This document shows positions 14,903 to 25,773 of a DNA stretch of 64,000 bases, piece by piece. Source of the stretch: Bryopsis sp. KO-2023 (lineage: Eukaryota > Chlorophyta > Ulvophyceae > Bryopsidales > Bryopsidaceae). How positions within the stretch are numbered: the stretch's first letter is position 1; each line of letters opens with the position of its first letter. Both the position numbers and the translations under genes were made by a program. The notes beneath the pieces were generated by a model. It was not told the origin of the DNA, did not search any database, and worked only from the letters and a program-made list of their open reading frames with translations. The stretch covers positions 8,943,001-9,007,000 of the forward strand of contig BSYQ01000001.1 of the NCBI GenBank assembly GCA_030272585.1. Direction: 5' to 3'.

Positions 14903-16424
14903 ACTGGTTTCGGAGCAAACCTCCCGTTCACCTCCGTTTCCTTCCCGGACCAAGCAATCGGGACCGCGTGCTTCCTGGTCCTGGAAGAAACCTCTTCCCG
15001 TGATGTGTGCTAACACAAGCGCCTGCCTTCTAAGCACTTTTGAAGCGAAGGGGGATACCCAGACACGGTACGTCGAGAGGGTCACCTCTAACGACTATTC
15101 TCTCGACTTACAGGAACGTCACTTCCGCCAATCTTTCGAAGAGCCATCGTCCACACCACCAGTCCGCAAGGAGCGTCTGCTTCGTCCCTCGGGGACGAAG
15201 CAGGTCGAACACTACGAACCTCTGTTGTGACTCGCCCGCGAGAAAGGAAAAGAGTGAACTCGGACGGGCGAGATAGGTCTGGAAGAGCTGTCTCTCAACG
15301 ACCGAGCTTATGTTCGAGAAGGAGAAAGACTGTACTCTTACGGGCCAAGCAGGAAGGAGTTCCAGCTTCTACCAAGTTTGCGTGCGTATTTATCGGCCGA
15401 ACTGGTGGGAGGCTGTACTGTGGATCATGAGTTATGGGACGAGAACGAACTGAATTGAACGAGTGGAACAGTACAAGTGGGCAAGAAAGGAAAGAAGTCC
15501 GAGTAGTTCCACCTCACACGGCTTCGTTCAGCGTAAAAAGCGGAACGGAACGTGTGGGCTCTGGTTCTCGTACCACAAAACCTCAGACGAAGATCTTCTA
15601 TACCGGGACTTGTCTTCCAGCGTCTGGAGACGCCAGCTGAAAAGTTCAAAGAGGTCAGCGAGCAAGGCAAGTAGGCTGAGTGCGTCAGAGAACTCAAAGC
15701 ACAGATCGAAGATGAGCCGAGGAAATCCGGACGGGAAGGAAGAAGAAAATGGGTCTGAAGAAAGTCCAAGGACCGATACCCAGTTCCGCGGAAAAGCACA
15801 CGAAGTCGGGGCGAATTCTTCAATGAACGCCTCAAAAAGTACAGATGAAGGCAGATCTTCTGAGAAGATGAAGAAAAGAAAGTCCCAGGAGAAATGAGGA
15901 ACTGGTGATCCACCAGTGCGGACCAACGGAAGGGAAAAAGAGCACGGAGCTCCACGCAGCTCGGTCTGTGAAAACACGTCGCACCAGTGCCAAGGAGCAG
16001 CAATCAGGTCGGACCAGCAAGAAGAACCACGGACAGGACGAGACGATACCAAAAAGCCGTGCGCGGACCGTCCTGGAGCGTATCATGCATCATACATATG
16101 TGCTCAATAATTGTACTGCCCAACTCGTCCGAACTGAAGGATCCCAAGTACCACAAGGACGCCGACTCCCAGAAGACTTTTTGCCACTACAGTTAGCCTT
16201 TGCGTTCAGCCCTGTTGCAGCCGTGGATCTGTTTCAAGTTCTTACGAAAAATGGAAAGGAAGACGCAACCAACGCGGACCACGGGCGAAGGAAAAGATGG
16301 TCTACGACAAAAAGTGACCTATACAGGGCCAGTAGTGACAGTGAAACCGGACTCCTGGCAGTCTCCACAAGATCATCCTAAGGGGTGCAAGGGGCGCTCA
16401 AAGGAGATGTATCGAGTAGCCTCG
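14648..16424 (+). mobile_element. LTR retrotransposon G, left part (outermost of the nest)
   Basis: G has a 255-bp LTR (14648-14902) with TGATAC...GTATCA ends, two spacer bases and the primer-binding site TGGTTTCGGAGC at 14905-14916, so it runs on the plus strand. A TATAAG box lies near 14801. The internal part to 16424 has no recognisable gag or pol; short ORFs with basic, serine-rich content (for example 15463-15897) match no family known to me. The element is interrupted at 16425 by element A, and its right part is not in the window. It may be a non-coding derivative. Its family cannot be fixed. Confidence 0.7.
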
Positions 16425-16994
16425 TGAAACGGCTGACTTAGTAGGCGAAGATCTAGGCGGAAAACAGAGGTTACAGTCTGAGAGTTCCAGGTAGTCGCGG
16501 ACTGACTGGAATGGGGTAGTTACGTGATGCTCAATGAGAGGCTGAAACGTAGTGAAAAGAGTTCGAACCAGGTTCAGTATATTCAGTGTCAGGTCTCAGA
16601 TGGCTGAGAGTTTGGGTAGAGAGTCGGGAGTCAGACTGGAAGGAGCTTCAGTCTGGGTCCTTAGTCTAGAGGTTATCAAGGGTTATAAAGGGTTAGTCGG
16701 AGCTCTGGCTAGAAGGGCTGAGCTGAGAAATGATAGAGACGTTTTGGGGAGAGCTAGATGATAGCTAGTATTTGTAAGGTTAGGAGATGGGCTGGGAGTT
16801 TCTAGAAGCTCTGGGCTGAGAGTATAAAAGGCTGGGGATCGTTGTAAAGAACAAGCTTGTTGAAATAAGATTCAGTTGTATACTCTCGTGTCTCAGACCT
16901 TTCTTACAGAACTTCTGGTCGTCTCCCAACGTGTGTGAAGAACGGGTTAAGTGGCGGCTGGAAGTATTCAGCCTCAGGAAACAAATCCGTTTCA
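16425..16994 (+). repeat. 5' LTR of element A
   Basis: 570 bp with 8-bp inverted ends (TGAAACGG...CCGTTTCA). A TATA box (TATAAAAG) sits at 16823-16830, so transcription likely starts near 16855. The LTR is separated from TGGTTTCGGAGC by one base. The same LTR, reversed, forms B's 3' LTR (21612-34912, split by F) and part of B's 5' LTR (57008-57343). Confidence 0.92.
16823..16830 (+). promoter_or_regulatory. TATA box in the LTR of A
   Basis: TATAAAAG in GC-neutral context, about 165 bases before the LTR end. The same box is kept in both reversed copies of this LTR belonging to B. Confidence 0.6.
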
Positions 16995-17015
16995 CTGGTT
17001 TCGGAGCGAGTTTCT

Positions 17016-17246
17016 ATGCCTATAATCAGAGAAGAAGAATACTGGTTTGGCGAAGAAGGAGATCCTAGGTTACTGCTTGTAGACCTCTGGCTGGAAGAGA
17101 ACCCGTTGGAAGTTCTGCACATAGGCGAAGACAATAGTGATACTGAAAGCACAGGATCAAGCGAATCGAGAACTGAGACGGAGGCGACAGTTGATCTTCC
17201 GCTTACCCCTGAAACCCCAACTCAGGAGGAACCCCAACATCAGTGA
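17016..17246 (+). CDS. Short ORF 1 ahead of gag in element A (76 aa)
   Basis: ATG 17016 lies nine bases after the primer-binding site. The product begins MPIIREEEYWFGEEGDP and is very acidic, ending in a Ser/Thr/Glu-rich tail. The same ORF is kept in element B (56987-56756). No homology recognised. It is the first of three short ORFs preceding gag. Confidence 0.5.
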   Translation: MPIIREEEYWFGEEGDPRLLLVDLWLEENPLEVLHIGEDNSDTESTGSSESRTETEATVDLPLTPETPTQEEPQHQ

Positions 17247-17258
17247 GTTTTGTTGTCT

Positions 17259-17558
17259 ATGGACCCTTGGCTGGCTCACCTTCTCGATCTTTATTACAGA
17301 GTAGAGTGGCAGTATCCCGACGAGGAGCTGGGATTACCGATTGTGCGGAGGGAAGCTAGGAGGAACGAGGTTCAGTTGAACTACGAAGAACTCGACCTAC
17401 TCTGCTTTCTGAAAGAGCTGGAAGAACAGGCTGACAAGGAGAATCAGCCAACCCCAACTACCGAGTCACCTCTCGACTTTCCCACTATATCAAGGTTTTA
17501 CCGCTACGACGAGGAGGAACGGAACTCCTTGGCCCTGACATCGCTTTTTCACCAATGA
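17259..17558 (+). CDS. Short ORF 2 ahead of gag in element A (99 aa)
   Basis: Begins MDPWLAHLLDLYYRVEW and is acidic and Glu/Leu-rich (LDLLCFLKELEEQ), possibly helical. Its stop overlaps the next start as ATGA at 17555-17558. It is kept with few changes in element B (about 56744-56445). No family recognised. Confidence 0.5.
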   Translation: MDPWLAHLLDLYYRVEWQYPDEELGLPIVRREARRNEVQLNYEELDLLCFLKELEEQADKENQPTPTTESPLDFPTISRFYRYDEEERNSLALTSLFHQ

Positions 17559-17914
17559 AAGAGGAGAGGATCCACGAACTAAACGACACCTACCAAGTAA
17601 AGTGGACGCTCGCGCAGCCAGGAGTACATAACGTACGGGGGCACGAGCAAGAGCCGGTCGTAAACTCAGAGGGTCTGGAAATCCCAACTATCAGACCTCT
17701 GGGTTTGTTTGGCGACAAGTTTCTGCAGCTGACCCAAGAGGAGCGGCAGATCGTGAGGACGTGCACCGGAGATCCAGAGAGGAAGAGGGTTCCAGACACC
17801 CTCGTAAATCAGGAAGGAGAGTCAGTGGAGCTCCTTGATCGGAAAAGGCAGTCGAAGAAAGTTAGGGTATCCGAATTTACCTATCCGCGGAATACCCTAA
17901 CCGAGGATTTTTGA
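17555..17914 (+). CDS. Short ORF 3 ahead of gag in element A (119 aa)
   Basis: Starts in the ATGA overlap with ORF 2 (MKEERIHELNDTYQVKW) and stops seven bases before the gag ATG at 17922. Charged, with no cysteine motif. The B copy (56448-56089) translates identically. Function unknown; the spacing suggests translation by termination-reinitiation. Confidence 0.5.
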   Translation: MKEERIHELNDTYQVKWTLAQPGVHNVRGHEQEPVVNSEGLEIPTIRPLGLFGDKFLQLTQEERQIVRTCTGDPERKRVPDTLVNQEGESVELLDRKRQSKKVRVSEFTYPRNTLTEDF

Positions 17915-17921
17915 GGCTGAG

Positions 17922-18917
17922 ATGGAGCAACAGGTGGCTGAGTTGAGGGCGGCGTATGAGGAGGTAATGGGAAGGTTGAACCGAGTGCAAGGCGTGGTCG
18001 AAGAAGTACCGGGAATGCTGAGCACGGCGGTCAATGAGGCTGTGGGAAGCTCCATTTTGGAGCAACTAACCGACAAAGTGGGAACAGCAATCGGGGCGGC
18101 AACTGCAGCACAGGCTGGAACGGCGGCTGGAAGTGGTGGTCGAGGTAATGACCTGAGAAGCAAGCCAGCCCGACCTGATCTGTGGGGAGGCAGGCAGAAT
18201 GACCCTCCTATCCAGGACTGGTTGTTCAGCCTCCGAGTGCATTTTGACGCCACCCACGTCGAAGATGGAGTCTCGAAACTCCGCCTGGCAGGATCTCTAC
18301 TGAGAGGGCCAGCCGCGACATGGTGGAGGACAAGAGTGGAGGAGTCGGAGACTGATGGAGGCCGACCTTTGCCGACGTATGAGGACTTCTGTGAGGAGCT
18401 GAAAAACCAGTTCGGAGAACCACATTTTTTGCGCCGCACACGGACAGAATGGGCGAATTTACGCCAAGGCGGAATGTCTGTGCGGGAATACACGCATCGC
18501 TTTAGGCAGCTGATGTTGTATATTTCCGACGCATCGGAGGGCGAAAAAATACACAGGTTCGTCGATGGTTTGCGAGGGAGGGTTGGTATCGAGACCGACC
18601 TCCAAAACCCCAAGACCTTGGATGAAGCTATTCGAGTGGCGGAAAGGTGGGGAGGAGCTCAATCTGGGAGTTCGATCTTGAATCGAGATCGCGGCGGCGG
18701 CGGCAGCAGCGGCGGCGGCGGAAATCGCAGATCGGATCACATGGAATTGGACTACGTCGGAAGAAGGCGACAACAGAGACAGCAGAAACAGCGAGGTGAT
18801 AAAGAGAGAGAAAGAAATAAGCCAGTCTGGAAGAAAGAAAAAGCAGACGGAGAGGTGAAGTGTTACAAGTGTGGGCGTCGAGGGCATTACGCTCGAGACT
18901 GCCCCTCGCGAAAATGA
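17922..18917 (+). CDS. gag: Gag of element A (331 aa)
   Basis: Structural protein of the Ty3/gypsy particle. An N-terminal helical segment is followed by the retrotransposon gag domain ([14 protein letters not shown] at about residue 90, [39 protein letters not shown]), a glycine/serine run from a GGC repeat, a basic stretch and one zinc knuckle [14 protein letters not shown] just before the stop. Stop and next start overlap as ATGA (18914-18917). Pol is in another frame and overlaps gag upstream, so frameshift or reinitiation are both possible. Confidence 0.9.
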   Translation: MEQQVAELRAAYEEVMGRLNRVQGVVEEVPGMLSTAVNEAVGSSILEQLTDKVGTAIGAATAAQAGTAAGSGGRGNDLRSKPARPDLWGGRQNDPPIQDWLFSLRVHFDATHVEDGVSKLRLAGSLLRGPAATWWRTRVEESETDGGRPLPTYEDFCEELKNQFGEPHFLRRTRTEWANLRQGGMSVREYTHRFRQLMLYISDASEGEKIHRFVDGLRGRVGIETDLQNPKTLDEAIRVAERWGGAQSGSSILNRDRGGGGSSGGGGNRRSDHMELDYVGRRRQQRQQKQRGDKERERNKPVWKKEKADGEVKCYKCGRRGHYARDCPSRK

Positions 18918-21611
18918 GTATGTTAGGTAAACTCGCAGGGTGTGAAGTTAAGGGGAAGCCTGCGAGTTCGAGGAATTCTAGGAGTTCGAGGGATTTTTCG
19001 TTGGAAGAAACGTCCAAGGAACCGACTAGACCTGATAACCAAGATAACCTAGAAGTCCATTCATTTGATGGGACAGATTTAGACATGACTAAGTTCGGAT
19101 TTCTAGCAGTGGCTGAAACTGATAACCGAACTAGACAACTGATTACTGTGAAAGGGGAAATCTCAGGTTTTGCAGCTGAGATATTAATAGACTGTGGAGC
19201 AACTGATTGCTTTTTGGCTCGGAAATTTTGCGAGAAAAATAAGCTGGAATTAGAAGCACAAGAAGAAAAAGTTAGCCTGGCTGGGGGAAGTACCTTAGAA
19301 TCTAAAGGGAAGATCAGGGCTACTCTCAGATTTGGAGATTTTGCTAGTAGGGAGATTTTTCATGAAATGTCTCTTGCTAAGTATGATGCTATATTGGGAA
19401 AAACTTGGCTGGCTAAGCATAATCCCCGGGTTGATTTTCGAACGAATGAGGTAGTGGTTTCAGACGGGCTGAAAGAACATTTGATTCCTCCGGCAAACCC
19501 CGGAGAGGAGGAAGAGGAACAGTGTGTGCTGATGGTGTTTGAAACATGTTTGAACAGAACTGACTCTGAACAAAATGTTTCCAGACAAGCTGAACTTACA
19601 GCAGAAATCAGACAGGAATTTCCTAACACTTTTGTGGAAGAATTACCCAGTGAGATACCCCCTTCCAGAGGTATCGAACACACGATCCAGTTGGAACCAG
19701 GCACGGTTCCACAAAGTAAAGCACCTTATCGACTAGGCATCAAGGAAATGGCAGAACTGAAAACTCAGATTGCAGCCATGTCGGAAAAAGGGTTTATTCG
19801 ACCGAGTAGATCACCTTGGGGAGCACCGGTAATTTTTGTACCGAAGAAGAACGGGAAACTACGCATGTGTGTAGATTATCGGGCATTGAATAAGGTGACG
19901 GTGAAAAACGCTTATCCGATTCCGAGGATAGATGAACTGATAGATCAGCTTCATGGCGCAAAATACTTCTCGAAAATAGATTTGTGTTCGGGATACTATC
20001 AAGTCAGGATGGCGAAAAAGGATTGGGCGAAAACTGCTTTTCGAACTAGATATGGATCTTACGAATACACAGTTATGCCAATGGGTTTGACAAATGCACC
20101 AGCAACTTTTATGAATGTGATGAACGATGTTTTTCGACCACATCTGGATAAGTTTGTTATAGTTTATCTCGATGATATCTTAGTTTACAGTCGGAACTGG
20201 GAAGAGCACAAGGAACATCTTAGACAAGTGTTTCAGCTACTCGAAAAACACAAACTTTACGTTTCACCGGACAAATGTGATTTGGGGATGACAGAAGTCG
20301 AATTTTTGGGACACATAGTCGGAAGAGAGGGACTCTCCGTGGTACCTAAGAAAGTTTTAGCCATTAAGGAGTGGGCACAACCTCAGACAGTTCGGGATAT
20401 TAGGTCGTTTTTGGGTTTAGCGAATTATTATCGGAAATTTATTAAGGGATACTCTGGGATTGCAACGCCGTTACATGAACTAACAAGGAAGGAAGTTAAA
20501 TGGCAGTGGACTGAAAGTCAGGAGAAAGCGTTTCAGACGCTAAAGAAGAGCATGCAGGAGGCACCTGTGTTAATAATTCCAGATCCGGAGTTGAGTTTTG
20601 AAGTAACTACAGACGCATCGGATTTTGCTATTGGAGGAGTTTTGACGCAAGATCAAGGTCAGGGGCAACAACCAGCCGCGTTTGAAAGTCGGAAATTAAA
20701 TTCAGCTGAGAGGAATTATCCGACACACGAAAAAGAACTGTATGCGATAGTCTATTGTTTGAAAACTTGGCGACATTATTTGGGGGCGAGGAAATTTGTG
20801 GTTCACACGGACCACGCTCCGCTGAAATATATTCAGACGCAGCCTAAATTATCCAGTAGACAGGCTAGGTGGATGGAAACTTTACAGGAATTTGATTTTG
20901 AGATTAAATACAAACCTGGAAAAGAAAATACAGTTGCAGATGCATTAAGTCGAAGGTCGGAAATGGAATTAAACGCTGTGGCAAAAGTCCGAGCAGGCGT
21001 AGTATTTCAGGATCAGGTTAGACTTGCGTATCAAGGGGATGAACATTGCAGAGAAGTTATAGCTAATTGGGAAGCTGGTGAAAAAGATCCGCGTTATAGG
21101 TGGGATGGCACAAAATTGTGGTATAGTCTGAAAGACAAATGGTTTTGGTATATTCCAAAGGACAAAGAAATTAGACAAACAGTGTTGGCTGAATGTCACG
21201 ATCAGGCTGGACATTTTGGGAGACACAAGACTGTCGCAAATGTTCGAAAAAGATATTATTGGCCTAGATGCACTGAGGATGTCGAACGATATGTTAGGAC
21301 TTGTGTTGGTTGTCAGAAAAACAAGTCTAGCACTCAAAAACCATTGGGGTTATATCAGCCAATTCCAGTTCCAGACGAACGCTGGAAAGAAGTTTGTTTA
21401 GATTTTGTGGGACCTTTACCTATGACACAAAAGGGTCATGATTATTTAGTGGTTATGGTCGACCGTTTTAGTCGAATGATCCACTTGGTAGCCACCACTA
21501 CTGCAGTTACAGCTAGTGGGGTAGCTGAAATTTTCTTTGATACAATTTTCAGACATCATGGGTTGCCAGAGGCTATTATTTCCGATCGAGATACTCGTTT
21601 TACAGGCCAGT
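18914..21611 (+). pseudogene. pol: Pol of element A: protease, RT, RNase H, part of integrase
   Basis: Domains in order: aspartic protease ([13 protein letters not shown], about 19.19 kb), reverse transcriptase ([34 protein letters not shown] with the YLDD catalytic motif near 20.17 kb), RNase H ([30 protein letters not shown]), integrase zinc domain ([15 protein letters not shown]...CVGCQ) and the start of the DDE core ([17 protein letters not shown]). It ends where element B's LTR begins. Everything present looks intact. Confidence 0.92.
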
Positions 21612-22019
21612 TGAAACGGATTTGTCTCCTGAGGCTGAATACTTCCAGCCGCCACTTAACCCGTTCTTCACAACACGTTGGGAGACGACCAGAAGTTCTG
21701 TAAGAAAGGTCTGAGACACGAGAGTATACAACTGAATCTTATTTCAACAAGCTTGTTCTTTACAACGATCCCCAGCCTTTTATACTCTCAGCCCAGAGCT
21801 TCTAGAAACTCCCAGCCCATCTCCTAACCTTACAAATACTAGCTATCATCTAGCTCTCCCCAAAACGTCTCTATCATTTCTCAGCTCAGCCCTTCTAGCC
21901 AGAGCTCCGACTAACCCTTTATAACCCTTGATAACCTCTAGACTAAGGACCCAGACTGAAGCTCCTTCCAGTCTGACTCCCGACTCTCTACCCAAACTCT
22001 CAGCCATCTGAGACCTGAC

Positions 22020-22556
22020 TGTAACCACAAATAGGGTAACCTTGACCGCTGGGGTCACCCCTGCAGCCGTACTTAACGGTGGTGATGGCGTTTCTGCAGA
22101 ACGGGAACGGCGGAAGTGGGGACAGCCCCTCTTGAAGTTGATCACACGGCCTTTGCAAGGCACCTTACTCAGGACTCTTCACACAAGCTTTCTTACAACA
22201 ATCAATAAAGGTCCAAACTCGAATAAACACAAAAGCCTCACCCAGAATATCCAATAACCTAAGATCAGCCATTAAATAGGCTGCCGCCTGACTCACCCTA
22301 GTCCCACTGATCACCTAGGATCCCACCTACTGATGGGGACTACCTAACCTATCAAGCCTAGCTGATCTTCCTAACCTCCCTCAATCCCTTCCCTTAGTCT
22401 CTACCCCTAGGACCGTCCAACCTCGTCATTTCCGCAGCTGGACTGCTACTTCCAGACTGTGGCTGGACTGTCCTAACTACCCCTCCTCTACCCGATAGCA
22501 CTCTGGCCTTGACCAGTGTGACGAAAACGGTGGAGGCGACGTGGTTTGGGGTTACA
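22020..22556 (-). repeat. 3' LTR of element F
   Basis: 537 bp with inverted ends TGTAACC/GGTTACA. At its inner edge it forms the 16-bp palindrome GGTTACAGCTGTAACC (22550-22565). The outermost seven bases are not found at the corresponding edge of the 5' LTR. Confidence 0.88.
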
Positions 22557-23430
22557 GCTGTAACCACTCCCCTCCTCCCTGAACTTTTGTCCCCAAAAGT
22601 TTTAACATCCCCTCCCCTCTTTTCTGAACTGTTTCTGTGTCTAGACTTCCATTTTCAAGATAACTGGGGTCAGAACTGTTGGAGAAGTGGTGAATAGAAA
22701 GACCTAACTGCCTATTCAACCACTAAGTCCACAGATGCAGTGTCCCCAGTACTACAGAACAAGTGCTAAGTGTCAGTATGTTGGGATCCAAAATAAAAGT
22801 TTTTTTTTTTGTTTTTTTTTTTCAATTATCACTTTCTGCACAACAGGAAAAATGTCTGTTAACCTTGATAACACAAGCACAACACAATCCACAGCTGTTC
22901 TGTCAGCTTGTTCACTTCATCCCTAGAAATACTGAGCAACCTGCCTTCTCAACCAGTAGGCTTGTTCTCTTTTTTTTTTTTTCTCAGGTCCAATAACCAG
23001 AGGTTTCTGTTTGTTTATTCCCCCCCCCCCCCCTTGTTTTTCATGCCTTCCCCCAAAAAGATACCTAACCCATCAGACACCCACTCCTGCCACAGTGTTT
23101 TACTGCCTGCCCACTTCAGCAGCAGACAGTCTGATCTCTAACCCTCATAGCAACTTGAAATCATGTATCAAAAAGATTTAAGAAAGAACCCTGACCTCTG
23201 AACTCTTATTCCCTCTTCCTCACTTCCTTTTCTTTTCCATTCTTACTGGTCCAATCCAGTTCAGCTACTACTTTTCTTTGAGAAGGCTGTCTCTATAGCC
23301 ATTCTCATGAAAACCAATAAAACAAAAACAAATAAAAACAATAAAAACAAAAACAAACAGTCACCCCTCCCCCATTTTCCTTCCTTTTCCTTTTTTTTTT
23401 TTTTTTTGTCCTTTTCACCTTCCCCCCTTT

Positions 23431-25572
23431 TTAGGCTGTCGGCGGCGGCGGTGGTGGTGGTGGTGGCGGTCCTCCCTGACCTCCGCGACAGTGCTCCGGC
23501 GGCTCTCCTCCTGCTGCTGGATCGTCTGGACCTTCGTCTTCTCGGGGCCGCTTGGTTGCGCTGCCTCTCTCCAGGGGGATCTCGTCAGGGAACGGCCGAC
23601 GGAGCTCGGGGTATCGCCCCCACATCTCCGCCGTCAGCGTGCGCCAGTATGCCGTCGTTGGGAAGTTTCTGGCTTCCGCTTCGCATCGCCAGCAGCGATT
23701 TTGGAAGACCTCGTCGGCGGTGATGCCAGGGCGATACTCCGGGATCCATGAAAGGTCCGCCGCCGGGATGTCCCCCAGCGTGAGTTCGCGTCCGCGGCAG
23801 AAGAGGTCGGGGCGCCGCAAGGCCACGAGGATGGCCAACACATCCTTGGCACACGCTTTCCAGGATTTTCCAAAGCGGTCTCGCGAGCAGTGTCGGTGGT
23901 GCCCGGGTGTGTTAGCAAACTTACAGGCGGTTGGGATGTACGCGTTGGAGCCGGGCGGTTTTGAACAACGGCTGCAACGCGTACCCATCCCTGGAGTGCC
24001 GCCGCCGCTGCTCTGGCCGTGCTGTCCCTTTCCATCACCCGGTGCTGTTCCGTCTGGGGGCCCTTCGTCCTCGCCAGTCTCCGTATCCGTTCCTGAAAAA
24101 TCCATGACGATCTTCTTGAGCTTCCCTTTTCCTGAGGCGAGTCTAGTGGTTGGGCCCTTCCTTGGCGCTCCTCCCTTCGATGCTGGAGTCCCGCTTTGGC
24201 TTAATCCCGGGGTAGTTCCTGTGGGAGTTCCTGCTCCGAACGCGAATGGGGCTTGGACATTCTGGAACATCTGGAAGGGGCGTGGTGGCCGAGGTCCCGC
24301 CATGGGTGGAGCTGGTGGTCTGATTGGCCCTGGTGGCAGCAAGACGAGTTGGGAGGCTGGAGGCACTTCCTCCGTCGTTGGGAGTTCAGCTGGTGGATCC
24401 TGGGGTCCTGCTTGCTCCGCTTGGTGGGCAAACGGAACTGGATCAGGTTCCTCCACACGAGGCTGTGACACCCTCTCCTCCCATCCTCTCCGGTAATGCA
24501 TCCCAGGCAGCGGCTGGTGTCCCGCCAACGACCGATCTCTTTCCTCCCTCTGCAACTCCGCCCATTCCTGAGCCGACAGTGGCTGTGGATGTGGTGGGCT
24601 TCCTGGGATCACATCAGCTGGAGCTGGGAGTTCATCTTCTGGTGTTGTTGGCTGCTCCTCCCCCACTTTCTCCCCAGTCCCTGCTTCACTCCCAACCAAT
24701 CCTGAGCCTTCCCCCACTGTGGTTTCCTCATGCTGCCCTCCTCCTGTGGCTGCTGTTGCTGCTGTAGCTGCTGTTGCTGCTGTTGATCCCTCCAGACCTC
24801 CTTGTCCAGGCTGATAGAGTGGCTGTTCTCCTGTTAATGTTGCTGTAGCTTCCTCCAAGTCTTCTGGACCCAACTGAGGAGGTGGCTTTCCTCCTTCCCC
24901 AATGTCCCCAGCCTTGAGGTTTTTCACCGTTTTCTTTCGTGGGTGGCTGCTTCGGGGGTGTAGCGATCCTTTTTCCTTCCCCGTCAGTTCCGCGATTCGA
25001 TCCTTCTGGCGATCCAAGAGGTCCGCCATCTTCTTCATCCGCCTCCGTTGTTGCTCCCATTGATTCCACGGCACCATGTCGCAGGTAGCCTGCGACCCCT
25101 GATCCCGCTGCTCTTCTTCGTCGGTTTGGGTGGCAACATTCTGGGTTTCCGGCTGGGTCATATGGCTCGCAAGGATCGCCGCAAAGTACGCGGCCACTGC
25201 ATCAATTTGCAGCTCCACCGGCAGATTTCGGAAGGTGGCCGGGAGTTCTACTGGTGGAGGTTGTGATGGCCCGGCTGCTGGTAAGGCGATCTCCACCATG
25301 GGCTCGCTGACCAACTCCTCCACTGTCTCCTCCTCCTGCAATCCATATTCCGCCTCCAAATCTGCTGTATCGAGGCTGCCGGATTCAGCCATGGGTGTGT
25401 CGTCATTTCCTTGCCCTGGTTGATTTCCGCCACCCCCTTGCGATGACCCACTGCCCCCTCGCTCTGGCTGATCGCCGCCACCCTCACGTGCGCCACCGAT
25501 TGGCCCTACTCCGCCTCCGCCACTACTCAACACGCCGCATATGATGGCCAGGAAACATACGAATCGGAACAT
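23431..25572 (-). CDS. Third ORF of element F, downstream of integrase (about 713 aa)
   Basis: Sits where retroviruses carry env. From ATG 25572 it begins MFRFVCFLAIICGVLSS, a plausible signal peptide, followed by long Gly/Pro/Glu/Ser-rich low-complexity sequence. The only ordered-looking part is near the C-terminus: CSRCSKPPGSN...CKFANTPGHHRHCSRDRFGKSW and a CRGRELTLGD / NRCWRCEAEA region, a Cys/His pattern that could bind zinc. It ends in polyproline encoded by a GGC/GGT repeat. I see no fusion peptide or C-terminal membrane anchor, so it is not a standard envelope. The frame is open upstream to 25764, so a longer start is possible. Confidence 0.55.
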   Translation of the reverse strand: MFRFVCFLAIICGVLSSGGGGVGPIGGAREGGGDQPERGGSGSSQGGGGNQPGQGNDDTPMAESGSLDTADLEAEYGLQEEETVEELVSEPMVEIALPAAGPSQPPPVELPATFRNLPVELQIDAVAAYFAAILASHMTQPETQNVATQTDEEEQRDQGSQATCDMVPWNQWEQQRRRMKKMADLLDRQKDRIAELTGKEKGSLHPRSSHPRKKTVKNLKAGDIGEGGKPPPQLGPEDLEEATATLTGEQPLYQPGQGGLEGSTAATAATAATAATGGGQHEETTVGEGSGLVGSEAGTGEKVGEEQPTTPEDELPAPADVIPGSPPHPQPLSAQEWAELQREERDRSLAGHQPLPGMHYRRGWEERVSQPRVEEPDPVPFAHQAEQAGPQDPPAELPTTEEVPPASQLVLLPPGPIRPPAPPMAGPRPPRPFQMFQNVQAPFAFGAGTPTGTTPGLSQSGTPASKGGAPRKGPTTRLASGKGKLKKIVMDFSGTDTETGEDEGPPDGTAPGDGKGQHGQSSGGGTPGMGTRCSRCSKPPGSNAYIPTACKFANTPGHHRHCSRDRFGKSWKACAKDVLAILVALRRPDLFCRGRELTLGDIPAADLSWIPEYRPGITADEVFQNRCWRCEAEARNFPTTAYWRTLTAEMWGRYPELRRPFPDEIPLERGSATKRPREDEGPDDPAAGGEPPEHCRGGQGGPPPPPPPPPPTA

Positions 25573-25773
25573 GGTCGCTGGGCTCTCGAAAAGTGCAAAT
25601 TCGTCTAACAATTCGCCGCCGCTGTCGGGTTTTTCTGCACTTCCGCCACGAGACTCCTCCACGTCCGTCCTCTCAATGAGGCGACACTGTACCCTGTCCA
25701 CAGTCCATGCATCCCTTGGGGTCTGACCCACCTTTACCAAATCCCCACGTAATTCCTGGACCATCCATGGCCC

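Larger units (their letters stand above)
16425..21611 (+). mobile_element. Ty3/gypsy (chromovirus-type) element A, 5' two thirds
   Basis: Inserted in G. It holds a complete 5' LTR (16425-16994), the primer-binding site (16996-17007), three short ORFs, gag, and pol as far as the integrase core, where the reverse-oriented LTR of element B begins at 21612. Its coding sequence is nearly identical to that of B (one residue differs in the pol stretch I compared), so the two are close in age and young. Protease, reverse transcriptase and RNase H look whole; the copy is incomplete because its 3' part is not seen. Confidence 0.92.

Noticed and set aside
15425-16052. Minus-strand ORFs of 170-190 codons inside element G
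   Set aside because: Arginine/serine/leucine-rich with no motif, on the strand opposite to the element; likely chance.
17897-18613. A 238-codon minus-strand ORF opposite gag of A, and its mirror in B at 55390-56106
   Set aside because: Antisense shadow of a clear Gag with zinc knuckle; no domain of its own.
20969-21337. 122-codon minus-strand ORF opposite pol of A (also 52663-53031 opposite pol of B)
   Set aside because: Shadow of the RNase H-integrase frame; no features of its own.
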